DNA from: Rhodospirillales bacterium
GTDB taxonomy: Bacteria > Pseudomonadota > Alphaproteobacteria > Reyranellales > Reyranellaceae
Length of the DNA stretch: 50,405 bases
Direction: 5' to 3'
Assembly (NCBI GenBank): GCA_016185145.1
Contig: JACPOB010000086.1
Coordinates: 1 to 50,405, forward strand
Shown: piece after piece, positions 1 to 7,826 of the stretch
Layout: every line of letters starts with the position of its first letter
How positions within the stretch are numbered: position 1 is the first letter of the stretch
The notes under the pieces: model-generated
Seen by the model: only the letters and a program-made list of their open reading frames with translations
The model's database searches: none
Told to the model about the DNA's origin: nothing
Translations under genes and position numbers: made by a program

Positions 1-131
1 ATGCCAAACGACAAACGACCAGAGGCGCCCGCCACCCCGGCCGACATCAATCGGAATCGATGGCCGGCTTCGATCGGAATCAGGTGGCCGACATCAATCG
101 GAATGCCCGGCCGACTTCAGCGGAATCCGCA
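1..131. mobile_element. Terminal end of an IS21-like insertion sequence
   Basis: Four copies of a roughly 19-bp motif, GGCCGACATCAATCGGAAT and variants, lie at 39-57, 62-80, 86-104 and 109-127, spaced 23, 24 and 23 bp, about two helical turns. The last copy ends in CCGCA at 131, so read inward from the gene side the element begins TGCGG. A TG...CA tip and several internal terminal repeats are characteristic of IS21-family elements, where they bind the IstA transposase. The body of the element lies left of the window, so neither istA nor istB can be checked. Bases 1-38 are inside the element, possibly the end of a transposase gene, but I cannot confirm this. Confidence 0.72.
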
Positions 132-327
132 GCACGTTCTTCTGCATCACCGGCTCGAAGTCGAAAACGCTCAGCGCCTCGCGCGGCGATTCGATCAGAG
201 GCTGCAGGGCACGCGGCGCCCAGACCAACGGGTCGGGCAGGCGTTGCTCCTCGGCGAGCAAGTCGCCTCCAGCGAGGAGGGGGCTGGCCGCGAGATACTT
301 CAGAAAACGCCGGCGGGCTGAGTTCAT
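132..327 (-). pseudogene. 5' fragment of FMN-dependent alpha-hydroxy-acid dehydrogenase, cut by the IS
   Basis: Translation from ATG at 327 gives a twin-arginine-like start (RRRFLKYLAASPLLAGG) followed by residues resembling the N-terminus of secreted or Tat-targeted L-lactate/alpha-hydroxy-acid dehydrogenases (PREALSVFDFEPVMQKNVL). In the family this is followed at once by PPAHW/GYM-type sequence starting the FMN-binding barrel. Here the homology stops at the IS tip (131/132) and the frame runs 13 codons into the element to a stop at 94. Only about 65 of the expected 380 or so codons remain, so the product cannot be active. The remainder probably lies beyond the element to the left. The family assignment rests on a short stretch and is moderately sure. 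Confidence 0.6.
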
Positions 328-330
328 GTT

Positions 331-417
331 CTTCCGGACCGCGCCTGGGTCGCGTCTGACGCGACCTTCCTGCGCGCCTCAGGATCATGAGCGCGCAGGA
401 TGCGTGCGGTCCAGAAG
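331..417. repeat. Palindromic intergenic repeat, family A copy 1 (with internal insertion)
   Basis: This copy starts CTTCCGGACCGCG and ends GCGGTCCAGAAG, like copies at 20955, 22256 and 34827. The left arm is interrupted by a nested hairpin, GGTCGCGT-CTG-ACGCGACC at 348-366. The right arm keeps GCGCGCA-GGA-TGCGTGC. It sits between the truncated dehydrogenase start and the argE stop, where it could also act as a terminator for argE. Confidence 0.75.
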
Positions 418-422
418 AGAAA

Positions 423-1589
423 CTACTGCTTCTCCGCCCAGCCGATCATCCTGCCCAGGAAGGCATCGCAGGCATCGATCTGCGAGCGTGCCACGAACTC
501 GTTGGGCTGGTGGGCCTGCGATATGTCGCCCGGGCCGCAGATGACGGTCGGGATGCCGTGGCCGCGGAAGATGCCGGCCTCGGTGCCGTAGGGCACCGCG
601 TAGGTGCGGTTGCCGCCGGTCCATTGCAGGGCGAGCTTGGCGGCCTCCTCGTTCTCCTGGGGCAGCAGGCCGGGCACGAAGGAGCGGCGCATCAGGGTGA
701 TGTTGGCGTCGGGATGCTTGGCCCGCATCTTGGGCAGCAATAACTCGGCGATGTACTTCTCGGCGCGGCGCTGCACCTCCCAGGGATCATCGCCGGGCAG
801 GGTGCGGTAGCCCCAGTTCAAGGTGCATTCGCGCGCCAGGATGTTGCCGGCGGTGCCGCCATTGATGATGCCGACATTGATGGTGGTGTGGCCGGGCACG
901 GTGTCGAGGTCGGTGCGCTTGCGTTCGGCCAGCTCGACCTGCAGCTCGTTCAGCCAGTGGATGAAGTCACCGGCGAAGTGGATGGCGCTGACGCCGAGGT
1001 GGGTCATCGAAGAATGAGCCTCGAAGCCGGTGAAGGTGGCCACGATGCCGCCACCGGCATTCTGCGCATTGACCACGCCCATCATGGTGGGCTCGCCCAC
1101 GATCACCGCCTGGGGCCGCGGCACGGCGCCGACCAGGCGCTCGGCCAGCGCATGCGCGCCCAGGCAGCCGATCTCCTCGTCGTAGGAGAAGGCGAAATGC
1201 ATCGGCACCTTGAGCCTGGCCCGCTGGAAGGCCGGAACATTGGCGAGGCAGGCGGCGACGAAGCCCTTCATGTCGCAAGTGCCGCGGCCGTAGAGGTTGC
1301 CGTCGTCCCTCTCGGTGAGATCCCAGGGATCGGTGGTCCAGGGCTGGCCGTCGACCGGCACGACGTCGGTATGGCCCGACAGCACGACGCCGCCCTCGCG
1401 ATCGGGGCCGATCGAGGCGAACAAGTTGGCCTTGGTGCCCTCTTCGTTGGGCACCAGGGTGCTCTCGACCCCGAAGTCGGTAAGGTAGTCCCGGATGTAG
1501 TGGATCAACTCCAGGTTGGAATTGCGCGAGGTGGTGTCGAACGCCACCAGGCGCTTCAGCATGTCGATGGACGTGGGTGCGGTACTCAT
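423..1589 (-). CDS. argE: Acetylornithine deacetylase, M20 metallopeptidase family
   Basis: The 388-residue product matches the ArgE/M20A family, which hydrolyses N2-acetyl-L-ornithine to ornithine and acetate in arginine synthesis, in the cytoplasm. Zinc-site motifs are visible: SGHTD (H73), GRGTCDMKG (D106), DEE (E138 catalytic base, E139 ligand), GEPT (E166) and the late GPGDISQAHQ (H370). Length is normal for the family. The ATG at 1589 was chosen because the homology begins with STAPTSIDMLKRLV; the frame stays open 12 codons further but with no family-like sequence. It is monocistronic, with palindrome family A just after its stop. A related M20 deacylase (for example succinyl-diaminopimelate desuccinylase-like) is the alternative, but the CDMKG and AHQPNEF motifs favour ArgE. 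Confidence 0.9.
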   Translation of the reverse strand: MSTAPTSIDMLKRLVAFDTTSRNSNLELIHYIRDYLTDFGVESTLVPNEEGTKANLFASIGPDREGGVVLSGHTDVVPVDGQPWTTDPWDLTERDDGNLYGRGTCDMKGFVAACLANVPAFQRARLKVPMHFAFSYDEEIGCLGAHALAERLVGAVPRPQAVIVGEPTMMGVVNAQNAGGGIVATFTGFEAHSSMTHLGVSAIHFAGDFIHWLNELQVELAERKRTDLDTVPGHTTINVGIINGGTAGNILARECTLNWGYRTLPGDDPWEVQRRAEKYIAELLLPKMRAKHPDANITLMRRSFVPGLLPQENEEAAKLALQWTGGNRTYAVPYGTEAGIFRGHGIPTVICGPGDISQAHQPNEFVARSQIDACDAFLGRMIGWAEKQ

Positions 1590-1737
1590 GCCGGCACCGT
1601 CGCACGGTTCGTGCCGTAAGGCCAAGGGACTGAAAATGCTTGTGAAATTGAGGCTTCGTTTGACTCGGGCGGGGCTCGCCGCTAGAACCGCGGCGCATCC
1701 GTCGTGGATATCGATCGCCGGGGTCTTAACGGGCTGC

Positions 1738-1830
1738 GGAGAGGTGGCCGAGCGGTCGAAGGCGGCGGTTTGCTAAACCGTTATACGGGGATAACCCGTA
1801 TCGAGGGTTCGAATCCCTTCCTCTCCGCCA
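1738..1830 (+). tRNA. tRNA-Ser (anticodon GCU)
   Basis: A 93-nt class II tRNA with acceptor GGAGAGG (1738-1744) pairing CCTCTCC (1820-1826), discriminator G and encoded CCA (1828-1830). The anticodon arm is GCGGT-TTGCTAA-ACCGT with GCT at 1772-1774, reading AGC/AGU. A long variable arm (TACGGGGATAACCCGTA) and the GGTTCGAATCC T-arm are present. Confidence 0.97.
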
Positions 1831-1888
1831 CCCTGCTTCGCGCTGCGCGCTACGCAGGGTGCCCTCCGAAGCTTTAGCGTAGGAGGGC
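1831..1888. repeat. Two hairpins directly after tRNA-Ser
   Basis: CCCTGC (1831-1836) pairs with GCAGGG (1854-1859), and GCCCTCC (1861-1867) pairs with GGAGGGC (1882-1888). They start at the base after the encoded CCA, so they may define the tRNA 3' end or terminate transcription, although no T-run follows. The second hairpin resembles the CCTCC-GAAGCTT-GGAGG repeats scattered in many high-GC genomes. Confidence 0.5.
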
Positions 1889-1925
1889 TGTAACGATCTG
1901 ACGTCGATCTGCGTCTACCGAAGCG

Positions 1926-2258
1926 ATGATCTATGTCTACCTGCTTCGGAGCCATGCCGCGCCCGACCAACATTATGTCGGCCTGACCACAGACCTGAAG
2001 CGCCGCCTTGCCGATCACAACGGCGGGAAATCCCCGCACACCTCCAAATTCACCCCTTGGCGCCTGGTCTCCTACGTCGCCTTCTCGGACCAAGCCAAGG
2101 CAGCCGCCTTCGAACGCTACCTGAAGTCCGGCTCGGGCCACGCCTTTGCGCCGCCACCTCTGGTAACGGCCGCTCACCCGCCACGCAGAATTGCCCTCAG
2201 CGGAGTGCGCTCGAGCCGTATAGGCTTTGCTCATCGTGCGGCCCGCCACGCGTCATAA
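1926..2258 (+). CDS. GIY-YIG nuclease-domain protein, C-terminus apparently frameshifted
   Basis: Residues 1-75 match the small UPF0213/YhbQ-like GIY-YIG family: VYLLRS, HYVGLTTDLKRRL, then FERYLKSGSG with the conserved Glu. Such stand-alone proteins are usually 85-105 residues and end with a basic FAKRHLW-like tail. In the annotated frame the tail after FA (about residue 75) becomes unrelated proline/arginine-rich sequence to residue 110. The next frame reads R-R-H-L-W-stop at 2149-2166, which is the expected ending. A one-base insertion or two-base deletion near 2148, or a sequencing error, explains this. The cellular role of the family is poorly known; DNA-repair or nuclease activity is inferred from the fold. 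Confidence 0.75.
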   Translation: MIYVYLLRSHAAPDQHYVGLTTDLKRRLADHNGGKSPHTSKFTPWRLVSYVAFSDQAKAAAFERYLKSGSGHAFAPPPLVTAAHPPRRIALSGVRSSRIGFAHRAARHAS

Positions 2259-2301
2259 GTTCCGTCCCAGGAATGCGGGTCGTGACGTGAGGAGGAAACC
2301 T

Positions 2302-3897
2302 ATGATCATGCGCGTCGCTTTGTCGTGTGTGCGGTTTGTGGTTCTCGCGTTTCTGCTCATCGCACCCTTTGGTAGTGCCTCGGCCCAGAAGCAGGGCGGC
2401 ATCCTGCGTATCACCCATCGTGACAGTCCCGCCAGCATGTCGATCCACGAGGAAGGGACGATCTCCGTCGTGCTGCCGATGATGGGCGTGTTCAACAACC
2501 TGGTCATGTTCGATCCGGCCAAGAAGCAGAACAGCCTCGACGACATCGTGCCCGACCTCGCCGAGAAGTGGACATGGAGCGAGGACGGCAAGACCCTGAC
2601 CTTCACCCTGCGCAAGGGCGTCAAGTGGCACGACGGCAAGCCGTTCACCGCCGCCGACGTGAAGTGCACCATCGATCTCTTGCAGGGCAACGCGCCGGAG
2701 AATTTCAAGGTCAATTTCCGCAAGGGCTGGTACGCCAACGTCGAGAGCGTGACCACGAACGGCGAGAGCGAGGCCGTCTTCAAGCTGAAGGCGCCGCAGC
2801 CCGCATTGCTCGGCCTGCTCGCCTCGGGCTTCTCTCCAATCTATCCGTGCCACGTCTCGCCGCGCGAGATGCGCCAGGCGCCGATTGGCACCGGCCCGTT
2901 CAAGTTCGTCGAGTACAAGCCCAACCAGACCATCAAGGTCGCGCGCAATCCGAACTACTGGAAGCCAGGCAAGCCCTACCTCGACGGCATCGAGTACACC
3001 ATCATCCCCAATCGCTCGACGGCGATCCTCGCCTTCCAGTCGAACAAGTTCGACATGATCTTCCCGTTCGAGGTCACCGTGCCGCTGGTCAACGACATCA
3101 AGGCCAACCGGCCGGACGCGGTCTGCGAGACCGCGCCGATGAACGTCGCCGCCAACATCCTGATGAACCCCAACCCGCCTTTCGACGACATCGAGGTGCG
3201 CCGCGCCGTCGCCATGACACTCGACCGCAAGGCGTTCCGGGACATCATGACCTCGGGGACCGGCGACGCCGGCGGCGCCATGCAGCCCCTGCCGGAGGGG
3301 CGCTGGGGACTGCCGCCGGAGATCCTGCGCGAACTGCCGGGCTATGGGCCCGACATCGCCAAGAGCCGCGAGCAGGCACGTGCGATCATGGCGGCCAAGG
3401 GCTATGGGCCGAACAAGCCGCTGAAGGTCAAGGTCGCGACCCGCAACTTGCCGACGTACCGCGATGCGTCGGTGGTCCTGATCAGCCAGCTCAAGGAAAT
3501 CAACATCGACGGCGAGCTGCAGCTGGTGGATACGGCGCAGTGGGTGCCCAAGCTGATCCGGCGCGACTACGTGATCGCCGTCAGCCAGGTCGGCAACGGC
3601 GTCGACGATCCCGACCAGAACTATTACGAGAACTACGCCTGCGGCTCACGCACCTACATGGACTACTGCAACAAGGACGTCGATGCGATGATCGCCGCGC
3701 AGTCGGCCGAGCGCGACCCCGAGAAGCGCAAGAAGATCGCCTGGGAGGTCGACAAGAAGCTGACCAACGAGGCGGTTCGGCCGATGCTCTATTACATGTA
3801 CGGCGTCACATGCCGGCAGCCCGGCCTCAAGGGCGTCAATATCCAGGTCAACAGCATCTACAACAACTGGCGCCTCGACGACGTCTGGCTGGAGTAA
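2302..3897 (+). CDS. ABC transporter periplasmic substrate-binding protein, family 5 (peptide/nickel type)
   Basis: A 531-residue SBP_bac_5 (DppA/OppA-like) protein. Residues 1-27 form a Sec signal peptide ending GSASAQ. Family hallmarks follow: LAEKWTWSEDGKTLTFTLRK with the KWHDGKPFTAADV motif, PIGTGPFKF, NPNYW, and the DLLQ-type segments near the C-terminus. ATG 2302 is preceded by a strong GTGAGGAGG site (2287-2295); the frame is open upstream, but that extension lacks a signal peptide. No permease or ATPase genes adjoin it, so it is an orphan receptor that must use a transporter encoded elsewhere. Peptide, opine or other organic ligands are all possible, and the sequence does not decide. 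A perfect hairpin at 3913-3941 probably terminates it. Confidence 0.88.
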   Translation: MIMRVALSCVRFVVLAFLLIAPFGSASAQKQGGILRITHRDSPASMSIHEEGTISVVLPMMGVFNNLVMFDPAKKQNSLDDIVPDLAEKWTWSEDGKTLTFTLRKGVKWHDGKPFTAADVKCTIDLLQGNAPENFKVNFRKGWYANVESVTTNGESEAVFKLKAPQPALLGLLASGFSPIYPCHVSPREMRQAPIGTGPFKFVEYKPNQTIKVARNPNYWKPGKPYLDGIEYTIIPNRSTAILAFQSNKFDMIFPFEVTVPLVNDIKANRPDAVCETAPMNVAANILMNPNPPFDDIEVRRAVAMTLDRKAFRDIMTSGTGDAGGAMQPLPEGRWGLPPEILRELPGYGPDIAKSREQARAIMAAKGYGPNKPLKVKVATRNLPTYRDASVVLISQLKEINIDGELQLVDTAQWVPKLIRRDYVIAVSQVGNGVDDPDQNYYENYACGSRTYMDYCNKDVDAMIAAQSAERDPEKRKKIAWEVDKKLTNEAVRPMLYYMYGVTCRQPGLKGVNIQVNSIYNNWRLDDVWLE

Positions 3898-3912
3898 CCC
3901 CTTGCCGCTCGC

Positions 3913-3941
3913 GGTGACCCGGACTAGCTCTCCGGGTCACC
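3913..3941. terminator. Bidirectional hairpin between convergent genes
   Basis: GGTGACCCGGA (3913-3923), a 7-nt loop CTAGCTC and TCCGGGTCACC (3931-3941) form a perfect 11-bp GC-rich stem. It follows the stop at 3897 on the plus strand and overlaps the last codons and stop (3924) of the minus-strand gene. No T-run is present, so Rho-independent activity is uncertain. Confidence 0.55.
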
Positions 3942-4307
3942 GAGAATGAAGCAGAACACCCGGCCATAGGTCTCGCAGAGATGCGTGCCGCCATCCGGGG
4001 TCGTCATGAAGATCATCTTGCTCTTGGGCACCACCAGCCATTCGCGGCCGTCCCAGGCGCGATAGAGGCCGTCCTCGCCGACGTACGATTGAGTCGGCCG
4101 GCAATCGCCCTGCTGGCCGTCCACCGAGCCGTTGCAGCAGCGTGAATGCGTATCGGGCTGGCGAAGGTCCTTGTACCAGTCGTGATGCTGCGCATGACCG
4201 TCGCCGTGGCGACCCGAGGGCGGCGGCGACTGGCTCGCCGCCGATGCGGCGATTGCGGTCACGGTGACGGAAAGCAGCGTGGAGGCAACTCGTCGAAGCG
4301 TCGGCAT
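3924..4307 (-). CDS. Small secreted cysteine-rich protein, CCNG/DCRP family (paralogue of 7321-7794)
   Basis: A 127-residue protein of unknown function with a signal peptide over residues 1-25 (start ATG 4307, with GGAG about 10 nt upstream). After cleavage it shows HAQHHDWYKDL, C57-C58-N-G, DCRP (C69), WLVVP, PDGGTHLC (C111) and FCF (C119). The same order of motifs occurs in the protein at 7321-7794. I recall similar hypothetical proteins being common in Hyphomicrobiales. The conserved cysteines and His/Tyr suggest a disulfide-stabilised periplasmic domain, but there is no evidence for catalysis. It converges on the orphan binding protein across a shared hairpin. Confidence 0.75.
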   Translation of the reverse strand: MPTLRRVASTLLSVTVTAIAASAASQSPPPSGRHGDGHAQHHDWYKDLRQPDTHSRCCNGSVDGQQGDCRPTQSYVGEDGLYRAWDGREWLVVPKSKMIFMTTPDGGTHLCETYGRVFCFILGDPES

Positions 4308-4431
4308 GGCGAACACTCCAGGTGAGCACGAAAGGGTGCTCTTCCGCCGGCCGTCAGGCAACTGCCTGTGGCGTGAAAGGCGGGAAGGGCGGACCTCGCC
4401 CGAGGTGGAGACCCGCCGGCGCCGCGGCTCT

Positions 4432-5613
4432 TCAAAATCTCGCAGTGCCTGGATCGAGCCCCAGCGCCACCCTTCCGCGGACGACGTAGTTGTTGGAGCT
4501 GAGGGCGACATGCCGGGCCGCGGCGCGCACGTCGCGTGCCGCGCGTTCGAGCGGACACGTCTCGAAGATCGACACCGAGCCAGCGCTCGCAGCGAGCATG
4601 TCGACGATGCTCGCGGCGGACTCGGCCGCATGCGTTGCCGCCGTCCGAAACGCCGCGCGCGCCTGCAGCAGGCGTTCGCCGCCGGCATCGGTCCCGGCCA
4701 TCAACTCGGTCATGGCATCGACCAGGAACGCCCGCGCGGCGCGCAGCATTGCATCCGCACGTCCGACCGCGGCCTGAACCGGCTCGCGATCGCGCAGAAG
4801 GCCTGTGCCGCCGAGGCCCTTGTGTCTGGCCAATTCAATGAACGCCGCAATGGCGCCGCCGGCGATTCCGAGTGGGACTGCCGAAATCGTCCACGCGAAC
4901 ACCGATACCGGCGGCATGCGATAGACCATTCCGGGATCGGTCGGCGTCAGGTCGAGGAAGGGATGCACGTGTGCCTCGGGGACGAACACGTCGCGCAGCT
5001 CGAAGTCACAACTGCCGGTGCCGCGCAGCCCCGACACGTGCCAGTTGTCGAGGATCGTGACGTCGTTCCGTCCGACATGACAGCAGAGCCGCGGCGCTTC
5101 TGGCGCTTCCGCCGCCAACACCATGAACAGCGATGCGTGATGGGCGCCGCTCCCGAAAGGCCACCGCCCGGCAACGCGATAGCCGCCGGCGACGCGCGTC
5201 GCCGTGCCGACGGCGCCGGTGGCCGCCGCGACGAAGGCATGGCGATCGGAAAACCAGTCGCGCGCGACAGCCTTGCCGACATAACCGCCGACGCGGCTCA
5301 TGCCGCCGCCGTTGCCGACGAGCCAGCCGATCGAGCCGTCGAGCGCGGAGGCGGCTTCCACGATGCTCATGAACTCGAATGGGGAGAGCTCGGGTCCTCC
5401 GATCGCCCGCGGCAACCACAAACGAAACAAGCCGGCATCGGCGAGCGTCTCGAACACGTCGTCCGGGAGCCGGCGCAGCTGGTCGAAGCTGCCCCGCCGC
5501 TCGCGAACGAGCGGCGCCATGCGTTGAAGCGCGTCCAACATCCCGGAGGCGCTGTCGCGACTCACGCCCTCCGTCAATGAGATACGATCGGCCACTGCAT
5601 TGAGCGGGGTCAT
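4432..5613 (-). CDS. Acyl-CoA dehydrogenase-fold flavoprotein (HpaH/HsaA-like hydroxylase or dehydrogenase)
   Basis: A 393-residue protein of the acyl-CoA dehydrogenase superfamily: N-terminal helices with LPDDVFETLADAGLFRLWLPRAIGGPELSPFEFM, a middle domain with WPFGSGAHHASLFMV, and a C-terminal helical bundle. The motif GRWPFGSG and the absence of a clear catalytic Glu resemble the flavin-dependent monooxygenase branch (HsaA/HpaH/DszC-type) rather than beta-oxidation enzymes. The substrate is unknown. The ATG at 5613 follows an AAGGAAG site. It is divergent from the winged-helix regulator at 5700, with only 86 bp between starts, so regulation by that protein is plausible. The neighbouring secreted-protein gene 3924-4307 is co-directional, 124 bp downstream. 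Confidence 0.78.
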   Translation of the reverse strand: MTPLNAVADRISLTEGVSRDSASGMLDALQRMAPLVRERRGSFDQLRRLPDDVFETLADAGLFRLWLPRAIGGPELSPFEFMSIVEAASALDGSIGWLVGNGGGMSRVGGYVGKAVARDWFSDRHAFVAAATGAVGTATRVAGGYRVAGRWPFGSGAHHASLFMVLAAEAPEAPRLCCHVGRNDVTILDNWHVSGLRGTGSCDFELRDVFVPEAHVHPFLDLTPTDPGMVYRMPPVSVFAWTISAVPLGIAGGAIAAFIELARHKGLGGTGLLRDREPVQAAVGRADAMLRAARAFLVDAMTELMAGTDAGGERLLQARAAFRTAATHAAESAASIVDMLAASAGSVSIFETCPLERAARDVRAAARHVALSSNNYVVRGRVALGLDPGTARF

Positions 5614-5699
5614 GGTGTCTTCCTTGCTACCGACACCATGGCCAAGGGGAGCGGGGAGAGTCCTGAAGTTGCTCTAAAGAAGTTGCTAAAGGTGCCTGA

Positions 5700-7298
5700 A
5701 TGGTCCTCACTCGACCGATGGCGAAGGCGCCCCCACGCGGCTTGTTCCGCCTCGATGCTGAATCGGAATCGCTTTTGCACGGCGTCGAACCGACCAAGCT
5801 CGGCCGGCGCGCGGTTGCCGTGCTGCGGGCCCTGCTGAGGCGTCGCGGAGAGCCGGTGTCGAAGGAGACGCTGATCGAGGCGGCATGGCCCGGGCTGGCA
5901 GTCGAGGAGAACAATCTCTCCGTTCAGATATCGGCCTTGCGTCGCGTTCTCGGCACGGAGGGCAACGGCTCGACTTGGATCGAGACCTTGCCGCGCCGCG
6001 GCTATCGCTACATCGGCCCGCCCATTGCGGTCGTCAACGACGTCGGGACCGCGCCGCACGTGTCACCGGCGCTGCCCGAGAAGCCGTCCGTGGCCGTGTT
6101 GCCGTTTTCAAGCCCGAGTACGAGCCGCAAGCAGGCGCACTTCGCCGACGGGATGGTCGAGGACATCATCACGGCGCTGTCGCGGTTCAAGTCGTTGTTC
6201 GTGATCGCCCGCAATTCGAGCTTCGCTTACAAGGGCCGGCCGGTGGACATCAAGCTGGTCGGGCGGGAGCTCGGTGTTCGCTACGTCGTGGAAGGCAGCA
6301 TAAGGACGAGCAGGAGCCAGCTGCGGGTGGCGGTCCAATTGATCGATGCGGAGACCAGCTATCAGCTCTGGAGTGAACGTTACGACCGCAGGCTCGCGGA
6401 TGTCTTTGCCGTACAGGACGAAATTGCGCGGGCGATCGTTTCGGTCCTGCCCGGGCGGTTGGAAGACGCGGGCCGGGACATCGCCATCCGGAAGCAAACC
6501 TCGAACATGACGGCCTATGATCTCGTCCTGCTCGGCAATGAGCAGTGGCGGCGCCTCAATAGCAGCGCACTGGCTCGGGCTCGGGAGCATTTCCGCGCCG
6601 CCGCCGCTCTCGATCCGAATTACGCGCGCGCGCATGCCAACATTGCCTGGACGATCGTCTGCGAGGCCTTTCTCGAGGTGCCGAATGCAGCAGCGCTCGA
6701 CGAGGCGCTGGGGGAGATCGAGGTCGCGCTCGACATCGATGACGACGACGCCTGGTTTCATGGCGTCTTCGCGCAACTCCTGTTTCTGCGCCGCGAGGAC
6801 GACCGGTCCGAAGCGCACTTCGATCGTGCGCTGACGCTCAATCCGAACGATGCCGATGTCGCGGCGGTACTGGCGAACATACTGGTTTACTGGGGGCGCT
6901 GGCGGGAGGCGCTGGTGTGGATCGAGACCGCCAAACGCCTGAACCCGTTCCCGCCCAACCTGTACCATTGGTATCACGCGCTCGCCCTCTACGCAGGGCA
7001 CCGGCACCGGGACGCAATCGAGGTGCTGAAGCAGACGCGTTCGCTCCATAGTTGGTCGCACGGGCTGCTTGCAGCTTGTTATGCCCAGATCGGCGTGCGT
7101 GAGGAGGCACGGTCCGAGCTGGACAGCTTCATCAAGGAGCGGCGCCTCGAGTTGCAGCAGAACGGCAAGCCACTCGATATCAAAGGCCTCGACCTGGCCA
7201 GGATCCGGGCGGACAGGTATCGGAAGGCGGGTGATCGCAGGCACTTCCTTGACGGGTTGCGCAAGGCAGGCCTCGACATGACGAGCACAGGTCGATGA
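5700..7298 (+). CDS. Winged-helix (OmpR-type) regulator with TolB-like and TPR domains
   Basis: A 532-residue protein. Residues about 15-105 form a Trans_reg_C winged helix (LGRRAVAVLRALLRR, VSKETLIEAAWPG, ISALRRVLG, IETLPRRGYRY), the DNA-binding type of CadC/OmpR. Residues about 130-265 match the TolB-like segment seen in adenylate-cyclase-associated regulators (PSVAVLPF, FADGMVEDIITALSRF, YVVEGSIRTS, LWSERYDR, FAVQDEIA). The remainder is a TPR array (for example ALARAREHFRAAAALDPNYARAHANIAW and DRALTLNPNDADVAAVLANI). No receiver or transmembrane segment is evident, so the input is probably protein-protein or ligand binding to the TPR part. Divergent placement suggests control of the acyl-CoA dehydrogenase-like gene at 4432-5613 and perhaps itself. 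The start has only a weak AAAGGT site; ATG 5718 is an alternative. Confidence 0.85.
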   Translation: MVLTRPMAKAPPRGLFRLDAESESLLHGVEPTKLGRRAVAVLRALLRRRGEPVSKETLIEAAWPGLAVEENNLSVQISALRRVLGTEGNGSTWIETLPRRGYRYIGPPIAVVNDVGTAPHVSPALPEKPSVAVLPFSSPSTSRKQAHFADGMVEDIITALSRFKSLFVIARNSSFAYKGRPVDIKLVGRELGVRYVVEGSIRTSRSQLRVAVQLIDAETSYQLWSERYDRRLADVFAVQDEIARAIVSVLPGRLEDAGRDIAIRKQTSNMTAYDLVLLGNEQWRRLNSSALARAREHFRAAAALDPNYARAHANIAWTIVCEAFLEVPNAAALDEALGEIEVALDIDDDDAWFHGVFAQLLFLRREDDRSEAHFDRALTLNPNDADVAAVLANILVYWGRWREALVWIETAKRLNPFPPNLYHWYHALALYAGHRHRDAIEVLKQTRSLHSWSHGLLAACYAQIGVREEARSELDSFIKERRLELQQNGKPLDIKGLDLARIRADRYRKAGDRRHFLDGLRKAGLDMTSTGR

Positions 7299-7320
7299 CG
7301 CGGAGCCGATGGAATACGCT

Positions 7321-7794
7321 CTAACTCTTCGACCCCGTCGGTGAAAAGCAGAAGATGTGGAACACCGGCAGCGTCGGCATCGGCTTGGTGCTGCAGACAT
7401 GGCTGCGGCCGTCACCGAACCGGTCCGGCTCGTCGACGGCATACGCCGGCACCGGCACCCAACGGCGGAATTCCGGGATCCATACGGACCAGCTGCCGTC
7501 GTCTTCCGTGCGTGCCCGGACGGGCCGGCAATCCTCGCCGTTGCAGCAGTTGCCGTGGCCGGTGCGCGGCTTCCATTCCTGGTACTGGCGATGCTGCTGG
7601 GCATGCCCGCAGCCGAACGCACCAAATTCGCAGTCCTGCGCCCGCGCCGGGTTGCCCAGGGCCGGTATCAGACCTGCTGCGATCAGCACCAGAATCACGA
7701 GGCACGCACGGACGCGCCCGCGCACCGCGGTCAGTTTTGTCGTCACGCGCACGAAACGCGACGGCGCCCCGGCAGTTGCGGCGAACCCCTCCAT
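7321..7794 (-). CDS. Secreted cysteine-rich protein, CCNG/DCRP family (paralogue of 3924-4307)
   Basis: About 157 residues from ATG 7794 (a GTG at 7800 is also in frame). A hydrophobic segment at residues 31-52 followed by ARAQ looks like a signal peptide with an unusually long basic n-region, so the true start may be internal. The mature part repeats the neighbour's layout: HAQQHRQYQEW, C83-C84-N-G, DCRP (C89), a W-VP segment, DGRSHVC (C134) and FCF (C149), with two extra cysteines at C55 and C62. Function unknown. It lies 32 bp after the alcohol-dehydrogenase-like gene on the same strand and may be the last gene of that operon. It ends 23 bp from the convergent regulator stop. Confidence 0.72.
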   Translation of the reverse strand: MEGFAATAGAPSRFVRVTTKLTAVRGRVRACLVILVLIAAGLIPALGNPARAQDCEFGAFGCGHAQQHRQYQEWKPRTGHGNCCNGEDCRPVRARTEDDGSWSVWIPEFRRWVPVPAYAVDEPDRFGDGRSHVCSTKPMPTLPVFHIFCFSPTGSKS

Positions 7795-7826
7795 GGTCAC
7801 CGCGAGGGGCCGCAGAGCGGGTCGCG

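Noticed and set aside
1773..2249. Minus-strand open frame ending EEGIRTLDTGYPRITV
   Set aside because: The C-terminal part is the antisense of tRNA-Ser and the rest the antisense of the GIY-YIG gene. This EEGIRTLDT sequence is a well-known artefact of translating tRNA-Ser backwards.
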